A DNA stretch of 64,000 nt, taken from positions 1 to 64,000 of the forward strand of contig JADNRZ010000034.1 in NCBI GenBank assembly GCA_015501605.1. The letters are read 5' to 3'. The notes under the pieces were generated by a model that was given only the letters and a program-made list of their open reading frames with translations, searched no databases and was not told the origin of the DNA. Shown here in pieces: positions 1 to 10,788 of this stretch (position 1 is its first letter; each line of letters begins with the position of its first letter). This DNA comes from Panaeolus papilionaceus (Eukaryota; Basidiomycota; Agaricomycetes; Agaricales). A program made the translations under genes and the position numbers.

Positions 1-105
1 AGTTGATCACTTTGGACTGCTGCCTTCTTTGGAGGGAGAGGCTTATTTGCTGCGCAATCAGCCTTGATAACTTGCCCCACGTTCTTTGCTCGCACTTCGC
101 GCTCA

Positions 106-252
106 CATTAGATTAGTCTGCTGTGGTAGATACCCAACCTAATTGGGGAGTAGTCATTCCTAGTTTTACTATGTTTGTACTTACGACGAACTGACCAGAC
201 TGCCAGCCGCGCACCAGTATAAATTGTTGAACAAAAAAAAAAAAAAAAAAAC
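106..252 (+). repeat. LINE 3' end with poly(A) tail, copy 1
   Basis: This stretch matches the 3' tail of the LINE family found several times in the first 6.6 kb. It shares a tract containing AATTGGGGA, TTTGTACTTAC and TATAAATTGTTGAA with the ends near 2,495-2,572 (plus) and 2,738-2,890 (minus). It finishes in an A-tract at about 233-251, as expected for target-primed reverse transcription. Nothing could be assigned to bases 1-105, which may be further LINE sequence. The A-tract joins directly to an oppositely oriented ORF1-like segment, so the elements are nested. Confidence 0.7.
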
Positions 253-453
253 TGAAAGGATTGATGTTGCTGCAAAGCGATGCAGGTGCTGGTTGCTCAG
301 CCTGTACATCTCTTGCATGTCCAGCACTGGCACTGTAATGCCTGCAGGCCAAGTAGTGATGATCTGATGTCTCGACTTGCCTGCTGTGGTGAACTCTGGC
401 GCTTTGCGTCACCGCTTGCGCCTCCCATCGACCTGAGCAGCAACCTGAGCTAC

Positions 454-1433
454 TCATTGAGGATTCAACGCTGGCAGCACCCTTGCAAGTGCAATGACGG
501 TGCCACCTTGATTGTTGTTGCCACCCTTCGCAGGAGCGGCTGCTGCCTTCGCAACGCTGGCATATGTGTTGCCTCGTTTTGCTGCAGCGGGGGAGTCAGT
601 CCTGCATGCCCACTGCGAACAGGGGGTGGCAGAACAGGACAACGAATCATTTCGGCCCAGGGGCGGCCAGAATTGATCGGCGCTTTTCCTTTCTTTTTAG
701 GCAAGTGCGCCGTCGGGGGCAGTCCCTCCTGCGTCGGTGCGGCGGAGGTATCGGTCATGTGAGTGTCACCTGATGCATCAACAGGGAATGGCACTGGCTG
801 TGTTGGAAAGCGAAGTGTGGCAGCTGAGGACTCACTGCTGGCATCCTCTTCATTGTTCGCCTCGTTGGGCTTCTCCTGCTCCGCTCCAATGATATTAGCA
901 ACACACTGATTGAAATCAGGATGTACTGTGTCTGAGTCCGTTATAGGCACTACTGCAGCCCAGGGAGAGTTAGCCATCACTTGCAAGAGCTGCAGAACCG
1001 ATGTAGCCATGTAAGAGGCATCGTTGTCCGATGCAGTGGTGGAATGACCTCTAATCCAGTTAGAGATCTGATTGATCGCGCTAACAGCAGCTGCCAGGTC
1101 TCCCCCCACACCATTGCTGGCATGAGACAACTGCAGGAGAGTTGCCTGATGGTGGATCGCGCTGTTGGACATTGTAGAAGCTGGTGCAGATGCTGTGGAC
1201 ATGGGACCGCTGGAATCAGATGCTGCGCTCGCAGGATTGCTCCTGGACGCTGCTGGTTGCTTGGGACCCCTCACTGCAGCCCTCTCTGACTGTGTGGTGG
1301 GGTATGGGGACGCAGAACGAGGTGAGCGATCCGCTGGAGAGTTTGGGAGCCTGCCAGATGAGCTGGATAATGCTGGGACTCTGACATTGGATCTAGTGCG
1401 ATCCGTGCCAATCCCTTTGGAGGGTTGGGACAT
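454..1433 (-). pseudogene. LINE ORF1 (gag-like) remnant
   Basis: A 322-residue minus-strand reading frame starts at 1433. It is rich in Ser, Pro, Ala and Gln, with a basic patch KKKGKAPI near residue 250. A second frame covering 454-642 overlaps the end and carries TYASVAKAAAAPAKGG, a block like those I know from ORF1 proteins of fungal Tad1-like LINEs, so there is probably a frameshift near 600-640. No zinc knuckle is visible in the surviving part. The downstream ORF2 is missing: the segment runs into the poly(A) of a plus-strand copy at 252. Assignment to ORF1 is an inference from composition and LINE context. An unrelated low-complexity protein is the alternative. Confidence 0.5.
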
Positions 1434-1566
1434 GAGTGTGTGCTATATGTGATTCCGTTTACGATATTGAGATTGGACCTCTCGTTGAGCTGTGGTGGAC
1501 GTTTGATGCAACAGGTAGGATTTTCCCACAACTCGAGATGGTGGTTCCGGACTAAGAAGGAGTTTT

Positions 1567-2572
1567 GTGGATCCATCTGTTGGTCCTGGTCAGGTGCATG
1601 CCCTGGCCAACTGTCATCTGCTAGCTGGGTGGTTCTCCAGAAGCGAAGATCACTTGCTCACCTTTGTCCATGTGCCATCGACAATTCGTTGGGCACCTCA
1701 CTACAAAGCTCACTGCATGGCACGTCAGCTCACTGTCTCTGTTGGTCGCAAAGTCAACACTACCCTCTCCTGGCTTCGTTGAGGCTGATGCTAGGTGCGA
1801 AGGGGCATGGACTTGTCAGTTCATGGCTCCACAAGTACAAGGGCATCACTTCTTGGTGCTCAAGTCCCTCAAGGACATCGAAATCACTCCAACCACTGCA
1901 AAGTCCAGCCAATGGATCCCTCGAATCAACAAGTCACCTACATTAACAGCTTGCGCTGTGCGTTGTATCACCAACCATGCTCTGATGGGCTCATATTATG
2001 CACACTTCAAACCTCTAGAACCCACAGCCTGCCCCTGTGGCTCACCACGCATGGACCAACTCCACATTCTTGCCTGATGTTGCTTGTTCAAAGGCAAATC
2101 TGTTCCATCAACTCTTGTTGGGCTGGTGCACTTCCTCAAGGATAACCCAGCCATATTCTCCTTCACCAGGCCTCGCAATTGCGCTGGGTATGGCTGAGTG
2201 GATGGAGGGGGTTGGGTTATCATCCTTCAGCACTTCCCAAGACCCTGCTCCAGCATGTGTGCTAGTAAGTTGTTCTGGATGTAGATGTTTACTGTGATTC
2301 AACACATACGTCTTTGGCGGGCACCCTTCTCCCTTCAGTTTCTTTTACCACCATTCCTCTGCACTGCCACTTTGCGCCACTGCCCCTGTCCTGGATTTAG
2401 GCTAGCTATGCTTCATAACCATCGCCCTTCATTTCTTGATACAATTGGAGTAGTTAGTAGGAGTTGGTGTATATGTAGTTTATCTCATGTATATTGCCAA
2501 TGATCACGACTGGACTGCTAACAAGCCCCAGTATATAAATTGTTGATTTTTTTTAAAAAAAAAAAGAGGAAC
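1567..2572 (+). mobile_element. LINE 3' fragment: RNase H end, zinc knuckle, 3' UTR
   Basis: This plus-strand fragment is truncated at its 5' side. Frame pieces at 1567-1782 and 1664-2077 match the end of the RNase H domain (VHVPSTIRWAPHYKAH resembles VHTPSQLRWGPQGKAH of the minus-strand copy). They continue into a Cys/His region (CAVRCITNHA, then ACPCG) like that after RNase H in fungal LINEs. Untranslated sequence follows from about 2,110 to 2,550 and ends in a T-tract then an A-tract (about 2,546-2,572). At least one frameshift separates the pieces. The part from about 2,108 to 2,460 is repeated at 6,200-6,566. Confidence 0.75.
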
Positions 2573-2735
2573 CAAGCATGCGCATGGCCTTGACAGTTGT
2601 AAGCACTTCGGCGGAGTAATACCACACATGCTCCTTGAATGAGAGTGTGCGGTCAAAATAGAACCCAAGGTACTGCCAGTACAGCTTGGGGGTGAGGGGA
2701 GTGTTGCCAGTGTAGGGAGCAAAGCCTAGATCCAG
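2573..2735 (-). mobile_element. short LINE reverse-transcriptase fragment
   Basis: This 160-bp minus-strand piece is clearly homologous to about 4,880-5,040 in the larger minus-strand LINE, the part of the RT just after the FVDDG active site. Both read TAATACCACACATGCTCC and share the following GCGGTCAAA block. It is wedged between the poly(A) of the plus copy ending at 2,572 and the T-rich tail of the minus copy beginning at about 2,738. It is therefore a leftover of an older copy split by later insertions. Confidence 0.75.
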
Positions 2736-2737
2736 CA

Positions 2738-5700
2738 GTGGGTTGTACTTTTTTATTTTATTTGGTTCAACAATTTATATACCAGTGCACGACTGGCAGT
2801 CCAGTCGGATCATAGTAAGTACAAACAAGCAGTAAACTACAGGAATGTCCATTCCCCAATTAAGTTGAGTATATACTATGGCAGGCACAAGGCAAGCCCG
2901 AAGGGCGAGCAGTGTTGTAGGGCAAGATATCAAAGCTGATTGCACAGTGATAAGGACTTATCCCACCAAAGCAGGTGTCTGTTAAGTGTGGCAATCCGCA
3001 TGTTGTTGGTGTTAACACACCTTGACGCAGTTGCTGATCACGAAGAGAGGGCAAGCCTGAGGGGGTGCATACTGGCCAAATCGCGGACGAACCACGCAGG
3101 CAACAGGCAGCTAAACTCTAGTCTGTGTACACACCGAAGCGTGCTCCCTGACCACTGGTAGTAACGCTGAAGCTTCCAGCACGCAAGGGCACTGTCCCTG
3201 GCATCCAATTAAGGACTGCTTGGGTGACAGACCACTGTCTTGACTACATGTGCTGTCGGGACCCCAACAAGTGCCCATCTTCAGCACATCATCCTACGCC
3301 CATGTCCTCCCAAGGGTGGTCAGGGTGTATAGTGGAGAAGGAGAATGCTGCATTCAAGAAACAGTTTAGCTCCCAGGTGTCCCAGGGATAACTGCGGTGC
3401 GCTTTGAATTTCTTACAACGGCACAAGATGTGTGAGTGCCACCCGAAGCATCTGCAGACACACCAGGGGGCTAGAACGTTGAATTGCATATGATGATAAT
3501 ATTCACTGATGGGAGCATGGCCCGTTATACAACGAACTGCGTGAGCAGTTAAAGACAGGGGACCCGCTTCAAATGGGTAACCAAGACCCACCCTTTTTGG
3601 TAGTGGGCCTGAGAAGATAGCCATGCACGTCGTGCAGGGGCATGAAGTGCTTGCCCCTGTAGGATCAATCTGAGAACTGTGCATCCCAGAGTGAGAGTGC
3701 TTTGCAATCTGCAAAGTCGCGGAGCCATGTAAGTGTCGTGCACGGTCGTGTACCAATGTGGACGCTGGGAAGAGACTCTACAGCCTCATGAGCTTTCCCC
3801 TGTGGACCCCAGCGAAGCTGGGAGGGGGTGTGTACAAATAGTACTCGCCAGTTGGCTCCCACAGGGAGCCAAGCAGCTAGGGCATGTACGATGGCCAGGC
3901 TGTGTTTCTGGCCCCCATGTTCTGTACAGTCCAATGCAAGCCTAATAGTGGGCATGCAGTCAGAGAAGAGATAAACCCGTTCACATCTGGGGAAGGTAAT
4001 GGCCTTACAAAGCGCGAGACGGATAGCAAAGAGTTCCACATCTACAGAGGTCGCTCTGCCTGATGAGATGCAAGTGAGCCATGGCTCTTCAGCCAATGGC
4101 TCACATGACACACAGTTGGTCCTTGGGTCACGTGTTCCCAGGGGGTTCGCAGCGTAAACTAACGCTGCAACTGCAGCCTGGAAGTGGTTGTATCACGGAA
4201 CTGCCACATCACATGCAGCCACAAATGAACTGGGAGTGGCAACTATCTCAGCCATAAGCTCAGCTAACTGCTCTGCTCGCATCGGCCACTCGCTGCCATC
4301 AGGCAGCAGTGTGGGCAGGGGCAGGAGGGTCTCATTGACGTCCACTTGGAATGGGAAGCGTTCAACAAGTTGATTGCCTGGTCTGGACTTGTTGGGCAAC
4401 AGCTTGATGGGTTCAGACAATTGGGGGAGTCTGGAAATGATCTCCATGACAGCGCCAGTGGTCTTCTGCCTCTCGGCTTCAGACATACATGCATAGGAAC
4501 TCGCATGCAGTGTCGCCACATGCGAGTTCCGTTGGTCCAGGAACCCGCAAAGCGGGTGACTGGCACTCAGGGTCCCGACGTGCCACATGGAGCAGTCAGT
4601 GAGGTGCCTGAGCAAGAGTGGGATGGGGAGGAGGCCCGCAAGGGCCTCTGCTCCTCCTATGGGCATGGTGTGAAACGCACCTGTTATCCATAGTGCAGCC
4701 CTGTGCTGCATCCCGTTGAACATCTTGAGGAGCTCCTTATTACTTATTACAAGCCCCTCTATAGAACCAGAGCCGGTGCCTGTAGGTGGCTATGGAGAGC
4801 ACACAAGTACAGTACAGCAGCCTGTGCTGAACTGGGGACAGACCCCAGAGTGAATTGCCAAGCATACTCATTGACTTAACAGTCATGAGTGCCTTGGTAG
4901 TATAATACCACACATGCTCCCTAAATGTGAACCTGCGGTCAAAGTAGAAACCCAGGTACCTCCAGATCAGTTTGGGTTTCAATGGCGTTGTGCCTGTGTA
5001 GGGCGCATACCCCAGGTCAATGGGGGGGTTGATCCCATCTCGCCTACGCGAGAAGTGGAATAGTTCTGACTTATCATGCTCCAGCACTAAGGCTAGAGCA
5101 GTAAACAGAGCAAATATAATGCCATATGCCACCCAAAGGGCAGCAATGTTATCAGCCAGTTTCTTAGCCTGGCTAATGAGGGTGCCATCATCGACAAATG
5201 ATAACAGGTACGTAGACAGTGCGCCCCGAAGGGCACGCGCCTCGAATATCTTCATAACAGGTGTGATATAAAGGGCAGATAAAACTGGGGACAGGGCAGA
5301 GCCTTGTCCCACACCCACGTCCGCAGGCATCGGAAGGTGTTCCACACATAGCAGGTGGAACGACCAACAAGGTATGAGGCAAAAAACCTCCGGACTTTAG
5401 CAGGGAAACCCTGCTTCTCCAGTATAGACCTCAACACTGTGTAGTTTAATGATGGGAAGAATTGCGCAATGTCGAATGCCACCATGCTGGTAACCAAACC
5501 TTTCGCCCAGCCTGATTGGACCATGTGCATAAGCATGAGGCCCGCATCCTCTGTTGAGTGCTGTTTGACACCTCCCAGTTGACACAGATGGAATATATCC
5601 AGCTTGATACCCTCAAACTGGATGCAAGTCGAGATAAGTTTCTTGATGAGTTTACCAAGCATGTTCAGGAGCACAATAGGCCTGAATGATTTGGGTGTAG

Positions 5701-5812
5701 AGTAGGACGGCTTCCCCGGTTTCGGAATGATGACCAAGGTAGAGTCCTTGAAATGACTGGGCCAATAGCCTGCCATTAGGCAGGCGTCAGCCAGTTGTAA
5801 GGCCATCATGTT
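2738..5812 (-). mobile_element. Tad1-like LINE, 5'-truncated copy
   Basis: This is the longest LINE copy, read on the minus strand from about 5,812 down to a T-rich stretch at 2,738-2,765, which is the poly(A) tail. In order it holds reverse transcriptase, a thumb/connection region, an RNase H domain, a Cys/His motif, and a 3' UTR of about 500 bp. RT plus RNase H plus a C-terminal Cys/His motif fits the Tad1/I-like LINEs of fungi. The 5' part (ORF1, endonuclease and RT N-terminus) is missing. At 5,812 it abuts, head to head, a plus-strand copy of the same family. Several frame changes show it is not functional. Confidence 0.8.
3289..4111 (-). pseudogene. LINE RNase H and Cys/His C-terminus
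   Basis: The frame at 3665-4111 encodes a LINE RNase H: VDVELFAIRLALCKA supplies the Glu helix and VYLFSDCMPTIRLAL the Asp block, followed by VHTPSQLRWGPQGKAHE. The frame at 3289-3756 continues with a region containing PWCVCRCFGWHSHILCRCKKF, a Cys/His motif like the C-terminal knuckle of Tad1-type elements. The two frames overlap, so a frameshift lies between about 3,665 and 3,756. The usual aspartate at the start of the RNase H fold is outside the preserved frame. Confidence 0.75.
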
Positions 5813-5875
5813 CCCAAGGTGTGAACAGGTGTATCTATTCTTGGATTGCATGCCCACTATCAAGCTAGCAACCAA
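4193..5875 (-). pseudogene. LINE reverse transcriptase, frameshifted
   Basis: This is a non-LTR reverse transcriptase split over three frames. The piece at 5252-5875 carries LVIIPKPGKPSYSTPKSFRP, typical of the first RT blocks, followed by MVAFDIAQFFPSLNY, the block holding the first catalytic Asp. The piece at 4740-5345 carries GVGQGSALSPVLSALYI and the catalytic core LLSFVDDG. The piece at 4193-4723 begins with a block like RAALWITGAF found behind LINE RT domains. A frameshift lies between about 5,290 and 5,340 and another between 4,723 and 4,740. The N-terminal 20 or so residues of the first piece overlap the head-to-head junction at 5,812. Confidence 0.8.
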
Positions 5876-6566
5876 CTGTACTGAACATGGTGGTCAGGAA
5901 CACAGCCTGGCCATCATGCATGCTCTAGCTGCTTGGCTGCCTGCAGCAGCCAACCAGCACATACTTGTTGTACATGTCCCCTCCCAGCTCTGCTGGGGTC
6001 CACAGGGAACAGCTCATGAGATGGTCAGGTCTCTTCCCAGTGTTTGTGTAGGGGCACACCCCTACACAACACTAACTTGTGCCAGGAGGGGTGCACACAC
6101 ATTGTGGTATTCACTGATAGCTTGGGCATGGCCATGTGATCTGTGGATCCATCTGTTGGTCCTGGTCAGGTGCATGCCCTGATGAACTCTTGTCTACTAG
6201 CAAGGATAACCCTGCTGTGTTCTCCTTCACCAAGCCTCACAATCGCACTGGGTATGGCTGAGTGGATGGAGGGGGTTGGGTTATCATCCTCTGGCACTTT
6301 CCAACACTGTACTTTGGCATGTGTGCTAGTAAGTTGTTCTGGATGTAGATGTTTACTGTGATTCAACACATATGTCTTTGGTGGGCACCCTCCTCCCTTT
6401 GGTTTTTTCTTCCACCACTCCTCTGCACTGCTAGCATTGCCCCTGTCCTGGATTTAGGCAAGCTATGCTTCACAACCAGCACCCTTAGATCCTCTTCTGA
6501 GCTTGGGGCAGCTCTTGAGCCCCCTTCATTTCTTGATACAATTGGAGTTTTTAATAGGAGTTGGTG
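5812..6566 (+). mobile_element. LINE 3' fragment, head-to-head copy
   Basis: This plus-strand fragment starts inside the RNase H domain (FPRCEQVYLFLDCMPTIKLA, in the frame 5808-6182) and runs into the 3' untranslated region shared with 2,108-2,460, including a GGCTGAGTGGATGGAGGGGG tract at about 6,255. It loses homology at about 6,566 in a TTGGTGTATG tract. It is truncated at its 5' side exactly where the minus-strand copy is also truncated. Confidence 0.75.
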
Positions 6567-6795
6567 TATGACAGAGACATATATACAGAGAACAGAGATG
6601 TAGATACAGAGAACAGGATCAGCATGTAGATGTGACAAGAGAAATGAGACATAGCAAGAGAATAGCAGAGAGTGTACAGATAGGAGACTAGAGATATGAG
6701 AAAGAGAATATACAACAAAAACAAAAAGAAGAAAAACCAAGACTGAGAGTCACAAAAAAAAAAGAAAGGACAAAAAAAAAACAAAAACATAATTC
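6567..6795 (+). repeat. purine-rich, A-tract-rich tail
   Basis: This low-complexity stretch is dominated by AGAGA/ACAGAG words and passes into several runs of eight to ten A (about 6,752-6,782). It follows directly on the LINE fragment and may be an expanded, decayed A-rich tail. Minus-strand reading frames here only encode Phe/Ser runs and are not taken as genes. Confidence 0.5.
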
Positions 6796-7011
6796 TCTAA
6801 GCTACAGACTCTGTACAGACTCCCTAGAGAAGTTTGTATAAACATGCAGCCTTCCTAGGGAGTCTCTAGGGTAGTCAGGGGATAGTGAGAACTTCTGATT
6901 GATTGTTGGTCAACTGTCAGTTCACTACTAGTTTCTCTGCCAAAAGTAGATTGAAAATCAACTTTTTGGACTGGAGTGTCAATTGACTAACAGTCAACCA
7001 ATTGATCATTA

Positions 7012-7494
7012 CAGCCATTTGCATAAATGTTGGCGGTCCATCAGCCGTGCGATCAAAAATAAGTCACCAACAAATCGAGACTGAATATAGGGTTTCAGCC
7101 CATCTGGCATGCAAATGCATCGCACCTTTTCACTTTGAACACGATTCAGAGCTTGAAAAAAATACATAGACACTTTTATAATATGCCTAGCGAATTACAA
7201 GCCAAAAGAAATCTGAAAAATGGGCCAAAAAGGGATGATCTGATGAAAGTCTTTATGCAGCAACACAATTCATGCTAGTTCTTTACATTGAGTGCCAATT
7301 TAGCTGGGAAAAGCAACAAAATAAATAAGAAATGGATCCATGAGCACAAATATAAAGGAAATGTGTCTCGAAATGTGGGCAAAGCATAGATTTTTGTGTC
7401 TTGAACACAGAAACCCTAAATTCAGTCTCAATTTGTTGGTGATTTATTTTTGATCGCGCGGCTGATGGACTGCCAACATTTATGCAAACGGCTG
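7012..7494. mobile_element. mariner-type MITE, 483 bp
   Basis: A short element with inverted terminal repeats of about 85 bp: the left end from 7012 and the reverse complement from 7494 agree at all but about seven positions. It is flanked on both sides by TA (7010-7011 and 7495-7496), the target of Tc1/mariner transposases. No coding frame is present. The outermost bases CAGCCATTTGCATAAATG match the termini of the 1.45-kb mariner element at 9,344 (CAGTCGTTTGCATAAAT). It is therefore probably a non-autonomous relative that could be moved by that family's transposase. The differences between the two arms are mostly transitions. Confidence 0.85.
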
Positions 7495-7502
7495 TAACCA
7501 AC

Positions 7503-8345
7503 ATTGCCAATTGACCAGAACTTCTCACTCTCCCCTGACTACTCTAGGGAGTCTGTAGGGACTCATAAGACTCTCTACAGACTCTCTACAGACTTTTCAC
7601 AGATTTGCTCAAATTTACTATTCTGACATAATAAGCCAAATGGGGGTATACAGACTCCCTACAGACTCTCTACTGACTTGGTAGGGAGTCTGGTATATCT
7701 GTTCTAGTTTATATATGTATACAAATAATCATCATCTGTGTCAGAGTCCTCTGAGTCAGTAGTTGTGGTTGTGGTTGGGGTTGTGGGTTGGGGTGGTGGT
7801 GGGTCACAGTGGTGTGCCTCCCATGTGGCATGAGGGCATGGTAGGTGATTGTCATGGCTCACAATGACAGGGGGGGTGTAGGATGGCAGTCATGATGGGT
7901 GATGGGTGATGGTGAAAGGAAGAAAGGATAATGACAGATTGTCACATTGTGTGATGGATTGTGCACAGGCCAAGCATGTGATGTCATGTGATAAATTTAA
8001 TATTATTTTTCATTATTATATAATAGACTAGATGAGAAAAGATAACAATAACAATAAGATAAGACTCATAAAATACATGAAAAATAAAAATAAAATTGAA
8101 ATATCCCTACAGAGTCTGTAGGGATTTACACAGATTACAGTTCCTACCAAATCAATGGGACTCCCTAGGAACAGCAATAATCTGTAGGGAGTCCCTAGGG
8201 ACTTTATAGCTATTTTAAGCCAAACATGAAAATTAAATAGGAATAGGGATTCTCTAGGGAGTCCCTAGGGATGCCTCTAAAAATACACAGACTCCCTAGG
8301 GACTCCCTAGGGTACTCAGGGGAGAGTGTAAAGTACTCCAATTGA
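7503..8345. mobile_element. possible inverted-repeat element with CCCTAGGG-rich ends
   Basis: The left end (from about 7,503, starting near CCAATTGACCAG) and the reverse complement of the right end (from about 8,345) share a CACTCTCCCCTGA block. In both it is followed by a TAGGGAGTCTGTAGGGA-like tract, so the segment could be an element of about 840 bp with imperfect ends of roughly 60 bp. The interior has a G/T-rich tract (7,750-7,960) and no gene. A third copy of the terminal block, oriented like the right end, occurs at about 6,840-6,890. Target duplication is not clear, so exact ends are uncertain. Confidence 0.45.
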
Positions 8346-9240
8346 CTGTCAGTTAACTTATGTTTTCAAGAAACCCTATTGTGGGTATTCTCTAATTTAG
8401 CTAAATCTGATGTAGACCACTAATTTTCTATACTAGATACTGTCTGTTACAGAAGACTATGTGACATTTGATGAGGACTTTGCTATAGCCCAGGTAATTC
8501 GACTGACTTTCGGTCGACTGTCGGTCTGGTATTTTTACATAAATGTGACTTTCAGGGTAGAATGTCACCTTAGTGTCAATCGACTTTCAATCGACTTTCG
8601 GTTGACAGTCGGTCCACCCCCAGTTTATCTGCCAAAATTTAACCAACAACCGACTTTTGTCTCAGAACTGTCAATCGACTTTCGGTCAGTCAATTGACCA
8701 TTGACCAACACTGTCAATTGACTGTTGGTCAACTTATGTTTTCTTCTCTCATTGTAGGTATTTCCTAATTTAGCTAAATCTGTGACATCTATACATGTTG
8801 CTGCTAATTTTTTGTATCACTGCTAGACACTATCTGTCACAGACAACTATGTGACATGTGACAGTCATGTTAGGTCACATTTACATATATACATATTTTA
8901 CTTGTAATACCACATCACATACTAATGTAGCTAGATCTGTGACATAGATGTGACATGTCACGAATTGAAAACTGTTCTAAGCCACAACAGACTGCTAGTT
9001 GTCTGTGTCAATACTGGATGCTATCAGTCATGGAGGACTATGTGACATATGACAATCATAGTTGGTCACATCCACACACATACAAACAATTCACTTGTAA
9101 TACTAGTGTCACAGCTGTGTTATACAATTTCATATTGAATCAGAGTGTGACATGTGACAAGATATATAGAGTGTCACATTTATTGTCACAAACACTATGG
9201 AAAAATAGTTTCACGCAAAAGATATATTATTACTAAGGGT
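8330..9240. repeat. degenerate tandem repeats with GTGACA palindromes
   Basis: Three diverged copies of a block follow one another, at about 8,330-8,470, 8,712-8,870 and 8,930-9,070. Each has an AATTTAGCTAAATCTG-like start and a later ACTATGTGACAT-like end. Between the first two is a tract of repeated GACTTTCGGTCGACTGTCGG-like words (8,480-8,700). The words TGTGACA and TGTCACA recur on both strands to about 9,290. The small plus-strand frames in this stretch look like chance frames. Confidence 0.6.
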
Positions 9241-9343
9241 GTGACACATGGTAACATACACTAGTGGAAGGTGTGACAGGAGATTGTCACATTTCTTATC
9301 ACAGCCCACAATAGACTTGCATTTTAATCAGAACTTACAACTA

Positions 9344-10788
9344 CAGTCGTTTGCATAAATAATTGCCCCATCATTTTTTGGAATCTTGTTTGCTTGCATT
9401 TGGCATCTCCACCCACAACAGCAGGCCGGAGTGACTGGGAGTCGAAAATATGCGTCAGCCAATGCTATTTGTATTTTTAGGACCCGTTTTGAATACATTC
9501 CAAGTAGATTAAAGATTTTCACAAAAGATTTGATGATTAAAAAATATAAGATTACTATAAGTCCTCAATAAAATGGTATCCACAGTTTAAAATCCATGAT
9601 TTAGCCATTTCTGGTGTCAATGAGTTGCTTGCTTGATGTATTAACCATGGGTGGCATTCAGGATTGACAGCATGTGCTTCGTTTCAACGAAGCCACTGCT
9701 TGAGGGAATGAAATGATTGCTCGATGGGATTAAAATCAGATGAATATGGAGGGAGATAGATGAGTTTTGCACCTGTTCAAAAGGTCAGATCATGTTGGAG
9801 TGATTAAATTGCATTCACGTACCACATTCATCAACTATAATTTGACGGACATCTTTGTCATGGTGAATGGCACAGTTATCAAGAATGACCACACTTTGAG
9901 GACCTGGATAAGGATTCAACTGCAGGGCCTTGAACTCAGATAAGCAATGGTCAAAGTGGAATAATGTGATGACAATGTACAACCTGCTCTTTTAAAAAAG
10001 AGATAAACTTCTCTTTGGTTACAGAGCCCTCAAATATATCAAGGGCAATATATCCTTCACTTGTAAATGCAGGGAGGACAGAGTAGCACTGCCCACGAAC
10101 AAAGAGCTGTCTTCGAACACATGCCTGACCCACTTCTGCCCATCCTCAAGTGCGTTGATTAGTGTGATCATCAACACTAGATTCATCCATCCACACACAA
10201 TAATCTGCTGGAATATCACCATGTTCAGCCTGCCATGTTGCACATAGGAGCTCATTTCTTTCTTGTGCCTCCTGTGATATTTGTTTGTTTGAAATTGCAA
10301 TATGTTTGAGTGTTCAAGATAGGGTTGCAAGACTAACATTGACTTGTTGTGTGTCCTGTAACTGTTCTTGAATTTCATCCAGATAGAGGGCTGGGTTGGC
10401 CTGAAGTATCGAAGTGATATAGCCTACATCACCCATATTCAAGGCACGGGGCCTACCCTGTGCTTGGTTTTTGGGCTTTGAAACACTGCCCAATTCACAA
10501 TGGCACTGAAGAATGTTGCGGACAGTCCGGACAGAGCACTTAGCAAGCTCAGCACATTCCTCTGTGCTCTTTCCATCCACATTATGCCACCTCACAACGT
10601 TTTGACATTCCTCTCTTGACATATGAGGTCCTTTAGGCGCCATGGGAGATGCAGGAGAGGGTTGAATGTCATTATATTTCATGCATGATCGCGCTGAACA
10701 GAGGGCAGATGGATCATATTGACCCTTTTAGACCAAATAAACAAAGATTTCAAAAAAATGATGCGGCAATTATTTATGCAAATGACTG
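9344..10788 (-). mobile_element. Tc1/mariner transposon, nearly full length
   Basis: A 1,445-bp element flanked by TA on both sides (9342-9343 and 10789-10790). The terminal inverted repeats are about 40 bp: both ends read CAGTC(G/A)TTTGCATAAATAATTGCC followed by a T-rich tract. It contains one minus-strand transposase gene. The termini are close to those of the MITE at 7,012. Confidence 0.9.
9690..10682 (-). pseudogene. Tc1/mariner transposase (DDE_3 type) with two TGA stops
   Basis: The N-terminus (10682-10314) is a helix-turn-helix region with SREECQNVVRWHN and KCSVRTVRNILQCH blocks, for terminal-repeat binding. After a TGA following SLATLS the frame continues with a domain containing YCVWMDESSVDD (first catalytic Asp). 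A second TGA follows NQRT, then come RRQLFVRGQCYSVLPAF and FEGSVTKEKFISFL. A probable intron precedes LNPYPGPQSVVILDNCAIHH (second Asp). Another intron (about 9,830 down to 9,780) precedes LIYLPPYSSDFNPIEQSFH (final acidic residue). Both stops could be CGA-to-TGA changes. Apart from the stops the catalytic triad is present, so this copy decayed recently. Confidence 0.85.

Noticed and set aside
5808..5880. twin-priming 5' inversion of a single LINE at 5,812
   Set aside because: The inverted part has its own 3' UTR and poly(A) at 2,738, so these are two separate copies placed head to head and not one inverted copy.
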